Assembly: GCA_020425125.1 (NCBI GenBank)
Contig: JAGQRV010000002.1
Span: 44,967 to 108,966 of the forward strand
DNA from: Paracoccaceae bacterium
Lineage (GTDB): Bacteria; Pseudomonadota; Alphaproteobacteria; Rhodobacterales; Rhodobacteraceae
DNA length: 64,000 nt
Direction of reading: 5' to 3'
The position numbers and the translations under genes were made by a program. Shown here one piece after another: positions 1-8,116 of the stretch (the stretch's first letter is position 1; each line of letters begins with the position of its first letter). The notes under the pieces were generated by a model that did not search any database, was not told the DNA's origin, and saw nothing but the letters and a program-made list of their open reading frames with translations.

Positions 1-136
1 TCGACTTGCCGGCACCGTTCTCGCCCATGAGTGCGTGGCATTCGCCCCGGCGCAGCGAAAAGCTCGCCTGGCGCAGTACGGGGACACCGTTGAACGACTT
101 GTCCACGTCACGCATCTGAAGAAGCTCGGTTTGCAT
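1..136 (-). CDS. Sugar ABC transporter ATPase, RbsA/MglA type (5' end only)
   Basis: Only the first 45 codons lie in the window; the gene continues past base 1. The peptide begins [17 protein letters not shown] and reaches the Walker A motif GENGAGKS at the very edge, the pattern of the first nucleotide-binding domain of RbsA/MglA/XylG-type ATPases (family knowledge: about 500 residues with two fused ATPase domains). It lies 86 bases downstream of a periplasmic binding-protein gene on the same strand, so it should energise uptake of that protein's ligand. A strong stem-loop (189-212) separates the two genes. The substrate is unknown; a permease gene is expected just outside the window. Confidence 0.85.
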   Translation of the reverse strand, partial: MQTELLQMRDVDKSFNGVPVLRQASFSLRRGECHALMGENGAGKS

Positions 137-188
137 CTTGTCCTCACGCAGGGGCCACGCGCACAGGGCGCAGGGATCGCCGATGGCC

Positions 189-212
189 GGGCGCCGCGGG
201 GATGCGGCGCCC
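189..212 (-). other. Stem-loop between binding-protein and ATPase genes
   Basis: A perfect 9-bp inverted repeat (GGGCGCCGC, 6-nt loop, GCGGCGCCC) lies 11 bases after the stop of the binding-protein gene. It has no T-run, so a classical Rho-independent terminator is unlikely. Such hairpins after binding-protein genes often protect the upstream message from 3' exonucleases and so raise binding protein over membrane components; that role is inferred here. Confidence 0.7.
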
Positions 213-222
213 GATACCGGGG

Positions 223-1404
223 TCAGTTCTGCAGGTCGTTCGACATGTCCGCGGGCAGCGGGGTCCGGTAGATCGTCTCGTAGGAGGCGGCGAGGTTTCC
301 GCGATCTACCGCAAGCGGCGGGACCGAGATGTAAGCCGGGAGGCTTTCACCAATCAGCCCAAGCGCGCCGGCCTTCGCCTCGGTTTGACCCTGAGTGTAG
401 GGGCGCTGGGTCGAGATGCCGGCGATGAAACCGTTCGCCGCCATGTCCGCCGCGACGATCTGGTCGAAGTTCTCGTTGACGATCTTGAAATCGGCCGGGT
501 TCTTGCCGGCAATCTGTGCGGCCGTGGCGGCGCCCATTGCCGGAATGCTCCACGACGCGTAGATGCCGTCGAGATCCGGATAGCGCGCCAGAAGGCCCTG
601 CGCGACTTCCTGGCCCCGGTTGGGATTGTCGTGGCCGGCCGCAGCAACCAGGTGCAGGTCGGGATACTTCACCATCAGCCGTGCGATGAAGCCGATGTAG
701 CGCAGATTGGTGACGTGGAAGTCGTTGGCGTAGTACATCGCGGCGACGTCGCCCTTACCGTCCAGGGATTTCGCCAGAAGGTCGGCCAGATACATGCCGA
801 GGGCCAGGTTGTCAGACGAGATCGTCGAGACGTAGTCCTTGCCCGGCTCCATGCCATCGGCGGCCTGGTCGATGAAGACGATCTTGGTGCCGGCGGCCGC
901 GATCTTCTGGTAGGCGCTGGCGGTTGTCGCCGTATTGAGCGGGATCGACACCAGGAGGTCGGGCTTGAGCACCGAGATGGCGTCGAGGTCCGAAATCTGC
1001 CGCGCGTCCTCCCAGTTGGCGTTGGTTTCCGCCACCACCTTGATGCCAAGCGACTCGAACGTTTCCTTCAGGCCGAGAAGCTGCTGGGTCGCCCAGTCGT
1101 CGCCAAGCCATCCCATGGAGATCGCCGCGGTGAAGTGCCCGTCACGGATCTTCTGTGCCTGCTCGTCGGTGATCTGGATGGTGCTGTAAAGGACACCGTC
1201 CTCGCCGCGCGGGCCCTGGCTGACGACGGTCTCGCTGAGGTCGTCGATCTTGGCCAGTTCCAGCGTCCGCTCGGTGGGCGCTTCGTACCAGAGCGGATGG
1301 CGTACATCGCCGATGTTGTCGGCCGCCAGGGCCGGCATGATGACCGCGGCATTCACGAGCAGGGCGGCGCCAAGTGTGAGGGCACGCTTCTTGATGGACA
1401 GCAT
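223..1404 (-). CDS. Periplasmic sugar-binding protein of a CUT2-type ABC importer
   Basis: 393 residues with a clear N-terminal signal peptide (basic start MLSIKKR, hydrophobic core, cleavage near PALAAD). The body has periplasmic binding-protein type 1 (RbsB-like) features, including repeated Rossmann-like segments such as [23 protein letters not shown] and [13 protein letters not shown]. It is about 90 residues longer than classical RbsB, mostly through an N-terminal region after the signal peptide, so it belongs to an outlying subfamily. It should capture a sugar or polyol in the periplasm for the ATPase encoded next on the strand. The gene is bracketed by two GC-rich stem-loops (1469-1491 upstream, 189-212 downstream). 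The ligand cannot be read from sequence. Confidence 0.85.
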   Translation of the reverse strand: MLSIKKRALTLGAALLVNAAVIMPALAADNIGDVRHPLWYEAPTERTLELAKIDDLSETVVSQGPRGEDGVLYSTIQITDEQAQKIRDGHFTAAISMGWLGDDWATQQLLGLKETFESLGIKVVAETNANWEDARQISDLDAISVLKPDLLVSIPLNTATTASAYQKIAAAGTKIVFIDQAADGMEPGKDYVSTISSDNLALGMYLADLLAKSLDGKGDVAAMYYANDFHVTNLRYIGFIARLMVKYPDLHLVAAAGHDNPNRGQEVAQGLLARYPDLDGIYASWSIPAMGAATAAQIAGKNPADFKIVNENFDQIVAADMAANGFIAGISTQRPYTQGQTEAKAGALGLIGESLPAYISVPPLAVDRGNLAASYETIYRTPLPADMSNDLQN

Positions 1405-1468
1405 TTTGGGTCTCTCTCAATGGATGTCAGGGATGGGGTTCGGCGCGACGTCACGCTGCGCCCTGGCC

Positions 1469-1491
1469 GGGCGGCGCCGGGTGCGCCGCCC
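1469..1491 (-). other. Stem-loop between hydrolase and binding-protein genes
   Basis: A perfect 9-bp inverted repeat (GGGCGGCGC, CGGGT loop, GCGCCGCCC) lies in the 102-base gap between the hydrolase stop and the binding-protein start. No T-run follows it. Together with the hairpin at 189-212 it brackets the binding-protein message. It may be a processing or stability element (inference). Confidence 0.65.
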
Positions 1492-1506
1492 GTAAACTCG
1501 CCGGCC

Positions 1507-2418
1507 CTACCGGCCGAGCATGAACTCTCGAAGCATGGTCGCCAGCCGGTCTTCGGCTTCGAGCGCAAGGCTGTGGCCGCATTCCTCGAACACCTCGGCG
1601 CGTTCCACGGCCTCGGCGACCTTCAGCATCTGGCCTTCGACCAGCGGACCGAAGAATTCCGGAGCACCCACGGTCATGATCGGAAGCGTCAGCTTCTCGC
1701 GCATAAGTTCGCGGTTCGCATCGGCATTCTTGAGTGCAGCGCGGTAGGTTTCGAGCACCCCCCGCAGGCCACCCGGCGCCATCAGGCGCGCGATCCATTC
1801 GTCGATCGCCTCGTCGGTGATCGCGGTCGGGTTCCAGGTTTCGGCTTTGATCCAGAACTCCCAGAACTCGCGCTCGTGTCCGGTGATCAGCATTTCCGGG
1901 ATATGCGGGATCCAGAAGAACGGGATGTGCCAGACCCAGACGCCCTTCTGGCGGAACTGGGCCGAGATGTTCTCGGGCGTGAAGAACGACGCTTCCTCAA
2001 GTCCGAGGCCCGAAAGCAGCATCTCGCAGAAGGACAGGGTCTTCACGCGGTCGCGCTGGGTCGCGGCCAGAACATAGGCGAATTCCGCCCCTCGGTCCTC
2101 GCCATGGACGTGGTAGGTCTCGTGGCCGAGCTGGGCCATGAGGTCGGCCAGGTCCTGCGCGTTCGTCCGCGAGTCGTATCCCTCGGCCACCGGCGGACGG
2201 TCGGTATCGCCGAAACCGCGCAGGTCGGGCGCCACAACCGTAAAATGCTCCGTCAGCAGCGGGATCAGCTTGTACCAGTAGAAATGCGTCTTCGGCGTGC
2301 CATGGATCAGCAGCAGCGGCTCTCCCTGCCCCGCCGTGACGTAATGCATGCGGATGCCGTTCACACGGGCGCGGCCGTGCCGGACCGGATTGCCCGCATG
2401 ATCGTAAATCTCAGCCAT
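1507..2418 (-). CDS. Alpha/beta-hydrolase, epoxide hydrolase / haloalkane dehalogenase-like
   Basis: 303 residues, no signal peptide, so cytoplasmic. Visible family marks are the oxyanion-hole turn HGTP (39-42), the motif DLRGFGDTDRP (65-75), and the nucleophile elbow GEDRGAE with Asp108 where epoxide hydrolases and haloalkane dehalogenases carry the attacking aspartate; the likely catalytic His is His282 in CGHSLALE. The start ATG follows a GGAGGAAGAC ribosome site. It is the first gene of a minus-strand unit with the binding protein and ATPase, so it may hydrolyse an ester, lactone or epoxide form of the imported compound, but that is inference. A promoter with a 32-bp operator lies about 250 bp upstream (2660-2699), giving an unusually long leader. 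Confidence 0.8.
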   Translation of the reverse strand: MAEIYDHAGNPVRHGRARVNGIRMHYVTAGQGEPLLLIHGTPKTHFYWYKLIPLLTEHFTVVAPDLRGFGDTDRPPVAEGYDSRTNAQDLADLMAQLGHETYHVHGEDRGAEFAYVLAATQRDRVKTLSFCEMLLSGLGLEEASFFTPENISAQFRQKGVWVWHIPFFWIPHIPEMLITGHEREFWEFWIKAETWNPTAITDEAIDEWIARLMAPGGLRGVLETYRAALKNADANRELMREKLTLPIMTVGAPEFFGPLVEGQMLKVAEAVERAEVFEECGHSLALEAEDRLATMLREFMLGR

Positions 2419-2659
2419 GTCTTCCTCCGTAGTTCGGCAGGCGCGTCCCGCGGCTACGCCGTCACGGGCACACCCGAGATTTCTCCGGAACGACGCCGCA
2501 CGGGGGCACGCTCCGACAGTCCGCAGCGCGCCGAACCGGCCCCGCGAGGCGCAGGGTCACCGGGCATTTCGCGCCGCATTTCCGTTTGTGTGATCTGAGG
2601 ACTGCCCTGGCGGCGCATCAGTGCGCCTCGAGTCAGTCCCTCCTCCTCATCCTTGGCCC

Positions 2660-2688
2660 GATATACAGAACATAAGTGATTTTATCAA
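2660..2688 (-). promoter_or_regulatory. Sigma-70-type promoter of the hydrolase/binding-protein unit
   Basis: Read on the minus strand: -35 TTGATA (2683-2688), a 17-bp spacer, and -10 TATATC (2660-2665). The -35 element sits at the centre of the shared 32-bp palindrome (2668-2699). A transcript starting near 2652 would have a leader of about 230 nt before the hydrolase ATG. Confidence 0.6.
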
Positions 2689-2699
2689 TACTCTTGTTC
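2668..2699. promoter_or_regulatory. Operator candidate, 32-bp imperfect palindrome (copy 1)
   Basis: The sequence starts GAACATAAGT and ends ACTCTTGTTC; the arms GAACA/TGTTC and AGT/ACT pair symmetrically about the centre. It matches 28 of 32 positions of the site at 18237-18268, while the flanks are not conserved. Both copies overlay a -35 element in the same orientation, so a bound repressor would block RNA polymerase. A SorC-family regulator encoded in the window is the natural candidate (inference). Confidence 0.7.
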
Positions 2700-3224
2700 C
2701 CGTGATTTGGATGTGGAGCCCCGTTCGTGACCCTGCGCCAGCGGACGCATGTCTTCCCGTGCCGAGGGATCAGACATGCGGACAAATAACGCTTATCTTA
2801 AGGTTTTTACGGTATTCTTTTCATCTCTTTGAAATCCGGGAGACGGGCGGGACGTGCGCGTGCAGGTCGCATGGCGCATTTTGCCTTTGCGGCACCTGAG
2901 CCGGCCCTTGAGCCCCTATAGGCAGGCCTTATAGCCCATTCCGTACATCCATTTCCAAATTTCCGAGAAATGTAGCGGGTCAGCATAGGTGTGCGACGTT
3001 GTCGCCAGAAAACTCGCACATATGATCAATTGCGTTGACCTTCGTTCAGTCCGGGGATGCGCACAGGCCCCGCAGGATGGCTTGCGGCCGTCCGGGATGA
3101 GCACATTACGGACAAGACGGCCATTCCGCAGCAAGCCGAGACGTCCCAGACCATGCGCGTAACCGGAAGTCATGGTTTTCCGAGACCGGCGCCCACTCGC
3201 GTGGAGCTCCCGTCGAATGACAAC

Positions 3225-4835
3225 CTACACGATGCCGACGACGGCTTGCGGCTCTGATTCGACCTGTCGAGGCTCGGGAAGCAGGTCTGCAATCTCGTCC
3301 CGCAGCGCAGGCGATTCGCGACCGGTTAGCGACAGCGTCGTGCGCCGGCGCAGAATGTCGTCGACGCAGCGCACCCGTTCCGCCTGCGCAATCCAGGTGA
3401 TTTCCTGCTGACTGTAATCCGGAGCCGAAATCAGGAAGGACTCGGAGCCGGACAGACCGGCCAGATAGTCCCCCGTGCGGGTCCCGTAGCGGGCGATCAA
3501 TTCGCGGCATCGCGCCTCGCCGATCCCGTACCGCTCCGACAAAGCGGCAACAAGGCCGCGCCTCGCGTCTTCGTCGCGCGGATAGCCGCGCCCGCCACCG
3601 ATCTGCATTTTCTTGGTATCGACCCGCCGCTCACGTTTGAGCCGCACGAGGATCGCGTCCGTGGCTTCTTCCGAGAAACTGCGGAAGGTGGTCCACTTGC
3701 CGCCGATGAGACAGAGAACCGGAACCGCTGACCCCGGCAGGGCCAATTCGGCTATGGCGCTGTCGCGCGTCACCAGTCCGATATCGCCGCCATCCGAGCG
3801 CGGCAACGGCCGCACGCCGCAAAAGCGAAAGACGATCTGATCCTCGGTGACCGGGATACCGGGGAAGATTTCGGCCACGGCATTGCGCAGGTAGGCCGCT
3901 TCGTCGGCGTCGCAGGCCGCCCGGTCCGGGTCGTCCACGGCAATGTCCGTCGAGCCGACCAGCACGCGGTCCTGCATCGGATAGACCAGGTTCACCCGCC
4001 CGTCCGGCGTCCCGAAATAGATCATGTGGCCGTTCAGGGCGGCATGGAGCGCCGGATTGTCGACGACCAGATGGGAACCCTTGGAGCCGCCCATCAGTCG
4101 CGAGTCGAGTCCGAGCGCACCGTTCACCTTGTCGATCCAGGCTCCGCCCGCATTGACGATGATCTTCGCCCGCACCGCGTGATCCCGCCCGTCATGCGTG
4201 TACCGGATGACCTCGCCCTCGCGACCGGTGACCACGGCATAATTCAGCGCGCGGTTTCCCGGACAAAGCGCTTCGCCGTCCAGAACGAGTTCGAGACCGA
4301 GCCGTTCGGCATGGCTGATCTGCGCTTCATAATAGACCGCGCCGCCGATGATCCCCGTATCGAGCTCGGCTACGACCTTGTCGAGCCCGCCGCGGCCCAG
4401 CATGCGGTGCCGCGGCATCGCCCGAAAATTGCGCCCATAGGCATCGTACATCATCATGCCGAGCCGGGTGATCAGCGATCCCCGGTCGGCGATCTTGCCC
4501 TTGAGACCGAGGAAACGCCGGGCAGATCCCGCGATCCCGCCGAAACGCGTTCTGAGGGGGACGATGCACGGCAGGGGCCGGACATAGTGGGCGGCGTTCC
4601 GCAACAGCAGGTTCCGCTCTTCCGCCGAATGCCGCACAAGGCCGAACTCGCCGGTTTCCAGGTACTTGAGTCCACCATGCATCAGTCGAGAGGATGCAGC
4701 GCTGGCCCCCTGACAGAAATCGCCGTGTTCGAGAAGCAGCGTCCGTACCTTCTGGGCACTCAGGTCGCGGAAGGTTCCGCACCCGTTGATCCCGCCCCCG
4801 ACGATGAGGACATCGACCTCCTCGGTGTCAGTCAT
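3225..4835 (-). CDS. FAD-dependent glycerol-3-phosphate dehydrogenase family (GlpD/EryB-like)
   Basis: 536 residues from the ATG at 4835. That ATG overlaps the end of the upstream dehydrogenase gene by 8 bases, which suggests translational coupling; an in-frame start at 4862 lies inside that gene and is less likely. The N-terminus carries the FAD-binding signature GGGINGCG (13-20), followed by the GlpD-type segment GASAASSRLMHGGLKYLE and a C-terminal helical domain (family knowledge: membrane-associated, passes electrons to quinone). GlpD homologues also oxidise other polyol phosphates; EryB of Brucella oxidises erythritol phosphate. Beside a polyol dehydrogenase, sugar kinase and SorC regulator, and without glpF or glpK, a non-glycerol polyol phosphate is a reasonable guess. 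Confidence 0.85.
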   Translation of the reverse strand: MTDTEEVDVLIVGGGINGCGTFRDLSAQKVRTLLLEHGDFCQGASAASSRLMHGGLKYLETGEFGLVRHSAEERNLLLRNAAHYVRPLPCIVPLRTRFGGIAGSARRFLGLKGKIADRGSLITRLGMMMYDAYGRNFRAMPRHRMLGRGGLDKVVAELDTGIIGGAVYYEAQISHAERLGLELVLDGEALCPGNRALNYAVVTGREGEVIRYTHDGRDHAVRAKIIVNAGGAWIDKVNGALGLDSRLMGGSKGSHLVVDNPALHAALNGHMIYFGTPDGRVNLVYPMQDRVLVGSTDIAVDDPDRAACDADEAAYLRNAVAEIFPGIPVTEDQIVFRFCGVRPLPRSDGGDIGLVTRDSAIAELALPGSAVPVLCLIGGKWTTFRSFSEEATDAILVRLKRERRVDTKKMQIGGGRGYPRDEDARRGLVAALSERYGIGEARCRELIARYGTRTGDYLAGLSGSESFLISAPDYSQQEITWIAQAERVRCVDDILRRRTTLSLTGRESPALRDEIADLLPEPRQVESEPQAVVGIV

Positions 4836-5865
4836 TGAGGACGGCGACCTTGATCGCGTCACCCGCTTCGGCCGTCACGAAGGCGCGGTCAGCCTCTTCC
4901 AGCGGATAGCTGTGGGTGATCATCGACGCGGTCTCGATCAGGCCGTTCGCGATCATGGATAGCGCATTGGCATAATCGGCGCGCGACAGACCAAAGGCGC
5001 CGTGGATCTCCAGCTCATTGTAATGGATCGCATTGATGTCGATCTGGCCCATGTCGTTCTTGGAGAAGCCCGCGAAGAGGCTGACCCGACCGCCAATGGC
5101 CGCCAGCGCCGTCGCCTGCGCGGCAAGCGCCGGAATCCCGATGGCACAGATCACCACGTCGGCCCGCAGGCCACCGGTCTCGCGCATGAGGCGCACAGTC
5201 AGATCTTCCGCACTCGGATCAATCGTGAGGTCCGCTCCTGCCGCCTCAGCCGCACGGCGCCGCGATGCGCTCGGCTCGCTGACGATGATTCGAGTCGCCC
5301 CCCGCAGACGCGCGAGCTTCACATGCAGCAGGCCGATGGGGCCGGCGCCGAGAATCAGCACGGTGTCGCCGACACCGACCCGGACCCGGTTCTGGCCGTT
5401 CAGCACGCAGGCAAGCGGCTCGACAAGAGCGGCACGCGAAAAGTCCAGCCCGTCAGGCAGCTTGTGCACATTGCCAAAGGCAACGGCGCGCGCGGGGATG
5501 CGGATATATTCCGCGAAGGAGCCGTCGATCTGGTATCCGATCGCCTGCCCCTCGGTGCAGAGGTTCTCCCGCCCGGTCTGGCAGAGACGGCACTTGCCGC
5601 ACGGAAGGGCCGGGCAAAGGCCCAGCCGGTCGCCGACGGAGAACTCCGCATGGCCGCCCGGCTCCACCACTTCGCCGGCAAATTCGTGGCCCAGAATCGA
5701 CGGATACCGGACTCCGGCCGTCTTCCGCCCCCGCCAGATCCGGATATCGGTTCCGCATATGGTCGAGGCTCGCACTCGAAGGACAAGATCGCCGTCGGAG
5801 GCCGAGGGATCGGGCGCATCGCCCAGCCGTAATTCGTTGGGGGCATACAGGATCGCCGCTCTCAC
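4828..5865 (-). CDS. Zinc-dependent MDR alcohol/polyol dehydrogenase (sorbitol dehydrogenase-like)
   Basis: 345 residues, GTG start preceded by AAAGGAGAAGATC. Catalytic zinc ligands are visible as Cys37 (STICGTD) and His60-Glu61 (GHEFAG). The structural zinc lobe is present with Cys89, Cys92, Cys95 and Cys103, and the NAD-binding Rossmann turn GAGPIG lies near residue 172. The family oxidises secondary alcohols of polyols to ketoses, or acts on threonine-like substrates, using NAD. The gene is the first of a two-gene minus-strand unit with the GlpD-like dehydrogenase and is divergent from a PfkB kinase; the shared 263-bp intergenic region holds both promoters. Substrate not determinable from sequence. 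Confidence 0.88.
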   Translation of the reverse strand: MRAAILYAPNELRLGDAPDPSASDGDLVLRVRASTICGTDIRIWRGRKTAGVRYPSILGHEFAGEVVEPGGHAEFSVGDRLGLCPALPCGKCRLCQTGRENLCTEGQAIGYQIDGSFAEYIRIPARAVAFGNVHKLPDGLDFSRAALVEPLACVLNGQNRVRVGVGDTVLILGAGPIGLLHVKLARLRGATRIIVSEPSASRRRAAEAAGADLTIDPSAEDLTVRLMRETGGLRADVVICAIGIPALAAQATALAAIGGRVSLFAGFSKNDMGQIDINAIHYNELEIHGAFGLSRADYANALSMIANGLIETASMITHSYPLEEADRAFVTAEAGDAIKVAVLND

Positions 5866-5897
5866 GATCTTCTCCTTTGCATCATGTCTGCGCCCGC

Positions 5898-5926
5898 ATA
5901 CTATACATTTGTTCTATCATAATCAA
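5898..5926 (-). promoter_or_regulatory. Promoter of the MDR dehydrogenase / GlpD-like unit
   Basis: On the minus strand: -35 TTGATT (5921-5926), 17-bp spacer, -10 TAGTAT (5898-5903), about 30 bp upstream of the GTG start. The spacer contains GAACAA, the half-site sequence of the 32-bp operator, but the rest of the palindrome is not present. Confidence 0.55.
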
Positions 5927-5997
5927 GTTTGTGTTGTCGATATGCCGGGCAAGATCCATCTTTCTCGACGAGTCTCTGCGATGATCGGCCAATTCTC

Positions 5998-6018
5998 TTG
6001 ATATTTCCCACATATCAA
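5998..6018. promoter_or_regulatory. 21-bp palindrome in the divergent intergenic region
   Basis: Perfect 7-bp arms TTGATAT and ATATCAA separated by seven bases (TTCCCAC). It lies between the divergent promoters of the MDR dehydrogenase and the PfkB kinase, where an operator controlling both would sit. TTGA/TCAA-type arms are common in operators of DeoR/SorC-type regulators, so one of the two SorC proteins is a candidate binder (inference). Confidence 0.5.
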
Positions 6019-6052
6019 TCTCAACACGCCGACTCATGTTATAACTTTTATA

Positions 6053-6082
6053 TTGACGCCGAGATATTTGTTCATCTAGTAT
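6053..6082 (+). promoter_or_regulatory. Promoter of the first PfkB kinase / CUT2 importer operon
   Basis: -35 TTGACG (6053-6058), 18-bp spacer and -10 TAGTAT (6077-6082), 47 bases before the kinase ATG, which follows a GGAGGAACTC ribosome site. TTGTTC, a half-site of the 32-bp operator, lies within the spacer. Confidence 0.55.
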
Positions 6083-6128
6083 CTCGATCAAGGCGCCGCC
6101 CGAGGAGAGCGGCCGTGCGGAGGAACTC

Positions 6129-7097
6129 ATGCGTTTCGACTACAGCTCAGCCGGATTCTACACGTTCGACTGCCTCGGCTGGCCGGTGACGGCAATTCCG
6201 CCGGGCGGCGGAACGTACTTCATCGACGACCTGACGATGGCCGTGTCCGGTGCGGCTGGAACCGCGACGATCGTGGCGGCGAAGATGGGCCTGTCCTGCA
6301 AGGCGGTGGGCGGCGTCGGGACCGACCTGATGGGGGACTGGGTGGTCGACCGCCTCGACTCCTTCGGCGTCGAAACCAGCCATCTTCAGCGGCTCAAGAA
6401 CGTCCCGACTTCCAGTTCCATCGTCTTGACCCGTGCCGACGGCACACGCCCGGCCCTGCATCTGAAAGGCGCGACCGGCGCCTATACGTTTGCCGCATCC
6501 GATTTCGACGCGCTGACCGACGCGAGGATCTTCCATCTTGGCGGGGTCGGCCTGATGGACGCCATGGACGGGGCGCCGAACGCCGCCCTGATGACGCACG
6601 CCAAGTCGCGCGGCTGCGTTACCACCGTGGACGTGTTTGCGGGATCGCCCGCAGACCTGCCCGATGTGGAAGCGGTCCTGCCCTACACGGACTACTTCAT
6701 TCCCTCGATCGAGGAAGCCGAAGCGCTGACCGGGCTCCACACCCTTCAGGACATGGCGCGTTTCTTTATCGACCGGGGTGCCCGCTGCTGCATCTTCACC
6801 CTGGGCGCTCATGGCGCCTACTACCACCACTCGGACGGGACCGTCTTTACCGAACCCGCCTATGACATCGACGTCATCTGCACATGCGGATGCGGCGACT
6901 CCTTCAATGCCGGCTTTGCCACCGCGCTGATCCACGGCTTCGACGCCCGCCAGGCGGTCAGGATGGCGCAGGCGGCGTCCGCACTGACGGCGACCGGCCT
7001 CGGCAGCCAGGCCGGCGTCATCGATCTCAAGCACACGCTGGCCTTCATGAACGACCGGCCGCGCCGTGTCTCCGAACCGCTGGCGGCCACGCTTTAG
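6129..7097 (+). CDS. PfkB-family carbohydrate kinase, variant CTCGCGD active site (copy 1)
   Basis: 322 residues. The N-terminal GGG region (PPGGGTYFIDD), the GGVGTDLMGD segment and the C-terminal PfkB signature are all present, so this should be an ATP-dependent sugar or polyol kinase. The signature is unusual: where PfkB kinases have DTTGAGD it reads CTCGCGD (251-257), keeping the catalytic Asp257 but replacing the alanine of the anion hole by cysteine and adding two more cysteines. The same variant occurs in the kinase at 22855-23811, to which it aligns end to end. It is first in a plus-strand operon with binding protein, ATPase and permease, so it probably phosphorylates the imported compound or a ketose made from it. 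Confidence 0.88.
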   Translation: MRFDYSSAGFYTFDCLGWPVTAIPPGGGTYFIDDLTMAVSGAAGTATIVAAKMGLSCKAVGGVGTDLMGDWVVDRLDSFGVETSHLQRLKNVPTSSSIVLTRADGTRPALHLKGATGAYTFAASDFDALTDARIFHLGGVGLMDAMDGAPNAALMTHAKSRGCVTTVDVFAGSPADLPDVEAVLPYTDYFIPSIEEAEALTGLHTLQDMARFFIDRGARCCIFTLGAHGAYYHHSDGTVFTEPAYDIDVICTCGCGDSFNAGFATALIHGFDARQAVRMAQAASALTATGLGSQAGVIDLKHTLAFMNDRPRRVSEPLAATL

Positions 7098-7148
7098 GCC
7101 AACGGCGCAAACCACTCAGATCTTTTCATTCTCCAGGGAGGAACCGGA

Positions 7149-8105
7149 ATGAACCCTAAGAAACTCGCCCTCGCCGGCGGGCTGGCGCTGTGCGCGGCCA
7201 TGGCCCCCCTCGCGACCTTCGTGCAGGACCAGGCCGACCTCATCAAGCCGATCGACCACAAGCTGACCTTCGTCTTCATCCCGAAGGTCATTCACCCCTG
7301 GTACGACGTGGTCGCCGAGGGCGGCAAGTACGCGGTCCAGGAACTGGCCAAGGAAGGCATCGATGTCGATGTCATCTGGGACCAGCCGCCGCAGGCCGAC
7401 GTGGCCGACCAGAACCAGCGCATCGAGGCCAATATCGGCCGCAAGCCCGACGGACTTGCCGTGGCGTGCCTGGACCAGGCGACCAACACCCAGCTCCTGA
7501 AGGAAGCGGTGGAGGCAGGTGTCCACACCTACACCTTCAACTCGTTCTGCGATGCGCAGTTTCCCTTTGTCGGCCAGCGCGACAGCTATGGCGACGGCTA
7601 TGACCTGGGCAAGTACCTGGCCGAACATCTTGGCGGCAAGGGCAAGGTCGGCATCCTGGCAGGCAGCCTGACCGCGACCGACCATGTCGAACGCATCAAG
7701 GGCTTCAAGGACGCGCTGAAAGACTACCCGGACATGGAAATCGTGTTCGAGCAGCCGGACAACGACGTGCTCGAGGACGCCGTGACGCTGACCGAAAACG
7801 CCATCCAGGCGCATCCGGACATCGCCGGATTCTTCGGCTCGAACGCCTCCAACCCGATCGGCGCCGCACGCGCCGTGGCCAATGCCGGGATGTCCGGCAA
7901 GATTGCCATTGTCGGCATGGACGACCTTCCGGAAGCGGTCGACTTCGTCTGCAAGGGCACGATCACGGCCCTGAAGGCGCAGCGGCAGTGGGACATCGGC
8001 TACTGGACCGTTCGCTACCTCGTCGCGATGAACCAGAACCACACCTATCCGATGGACCACAACACCGGGTCCCGGTTCATCACCAAGGACGACTGCACCA
8101 GTTGA
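7149..8105 (+). CDS. Periplasmic sugar-binding protein, RbsB family
   Basis: 318 residues with a basic N-terminus (MNPKK) and a hydrophobic signal segment; the ATG follows GGGAGGAACCGGA. Typical RbsB-family features are a strand ending in FIPKVIHPWYDVV, the KPDGLAVACLD segment after the first lobe, and GFFGSNASNPIGAARAV and IAIVGMDDLPEAV in the second lobe. It should bind a monosaccharide-size ligand and deliver it to the permease encoded two genes on. It lies 51 bases after the kinase gene and is followed by a strong stem-loop (8117-8146) before the ATPase gene, as in the other two importers of this window. Ligand unknown. Confidence 0.88.
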   Translation: MNPKKLALAGGLALCAAMAPLATFVQDQADLIKPIDHKLTFVFIPKVIHPWYDVVAEGGKYAVQELAKEGIDVDVIWDQPPQADVADQNQRIEANIGRKPDGLAVACLDQATNTQLLKEAVEAGVHTYTFNSFCDAQFPFVGQRDSYGDGYDLGKYLAEHLGGKGKVGILAGSLTATDHVERIKGFKDALKDYPDMEIVFEQPDNDVLEDAVTLTENAIQAHPDIAGFFGSNASNPIGAARAVANAGMSGKIAIVGMDDLPEAVDFVCKGTITALKAQRQWDIGYWTVRYLVAMNQNHTYPMDHNTGSRFITKDDCTS

Positions 8106-8116
8106 TCCGTCCCCGG

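Larger units (their letters stand above)
2419..3224. other. 806-bp region without a recognisable gene; holds a regulated promoter
   Basis: No reading frame here has convincing codon use, ribosome site or family resemblance. The stretch around 2660-2700 and the one around 2780-3040 are clearly more AT-rich than the flanking genes. The first holds the promoter/operator listed separately. A 54-codon minus-strand frame (2454-2618) lies between that promoter and the hydrolase but resembles nothing I know. The remainder (2700-3224) could be decayed DNA or an unrecognised regulatory RNA; I see no transposase remnant and no strong terminator after the GlpD-like gene. Confidence 0.5.

Noticed and set aside
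202..2598. 798-codon plus-strand open frame over the hydrolase and binding-protein genes
   Set aside because: It is the antisense image of two well-supported minus-strand genes, has no family resemblance, and GC-rich codon use makes such long shadow frames common here.
2454..2618. 54-codon minus-strand frame between the shared operator and the hydrolase gene
   Set aside because: It has a mediocre ribosome site, Arg/Pro-rich composition typical of random GC-rich frames and no known relatives. Mentioned only as part of the long leader.
5904..5930. A third copy of the 32-bp operator at the dehydrogenase promoter
   Set aside because: Only the half-site GAACAA/TTGTTC is present; aligned over 32 positions the match is poor. 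The same applies to the kinase promoter near 6053-6082.
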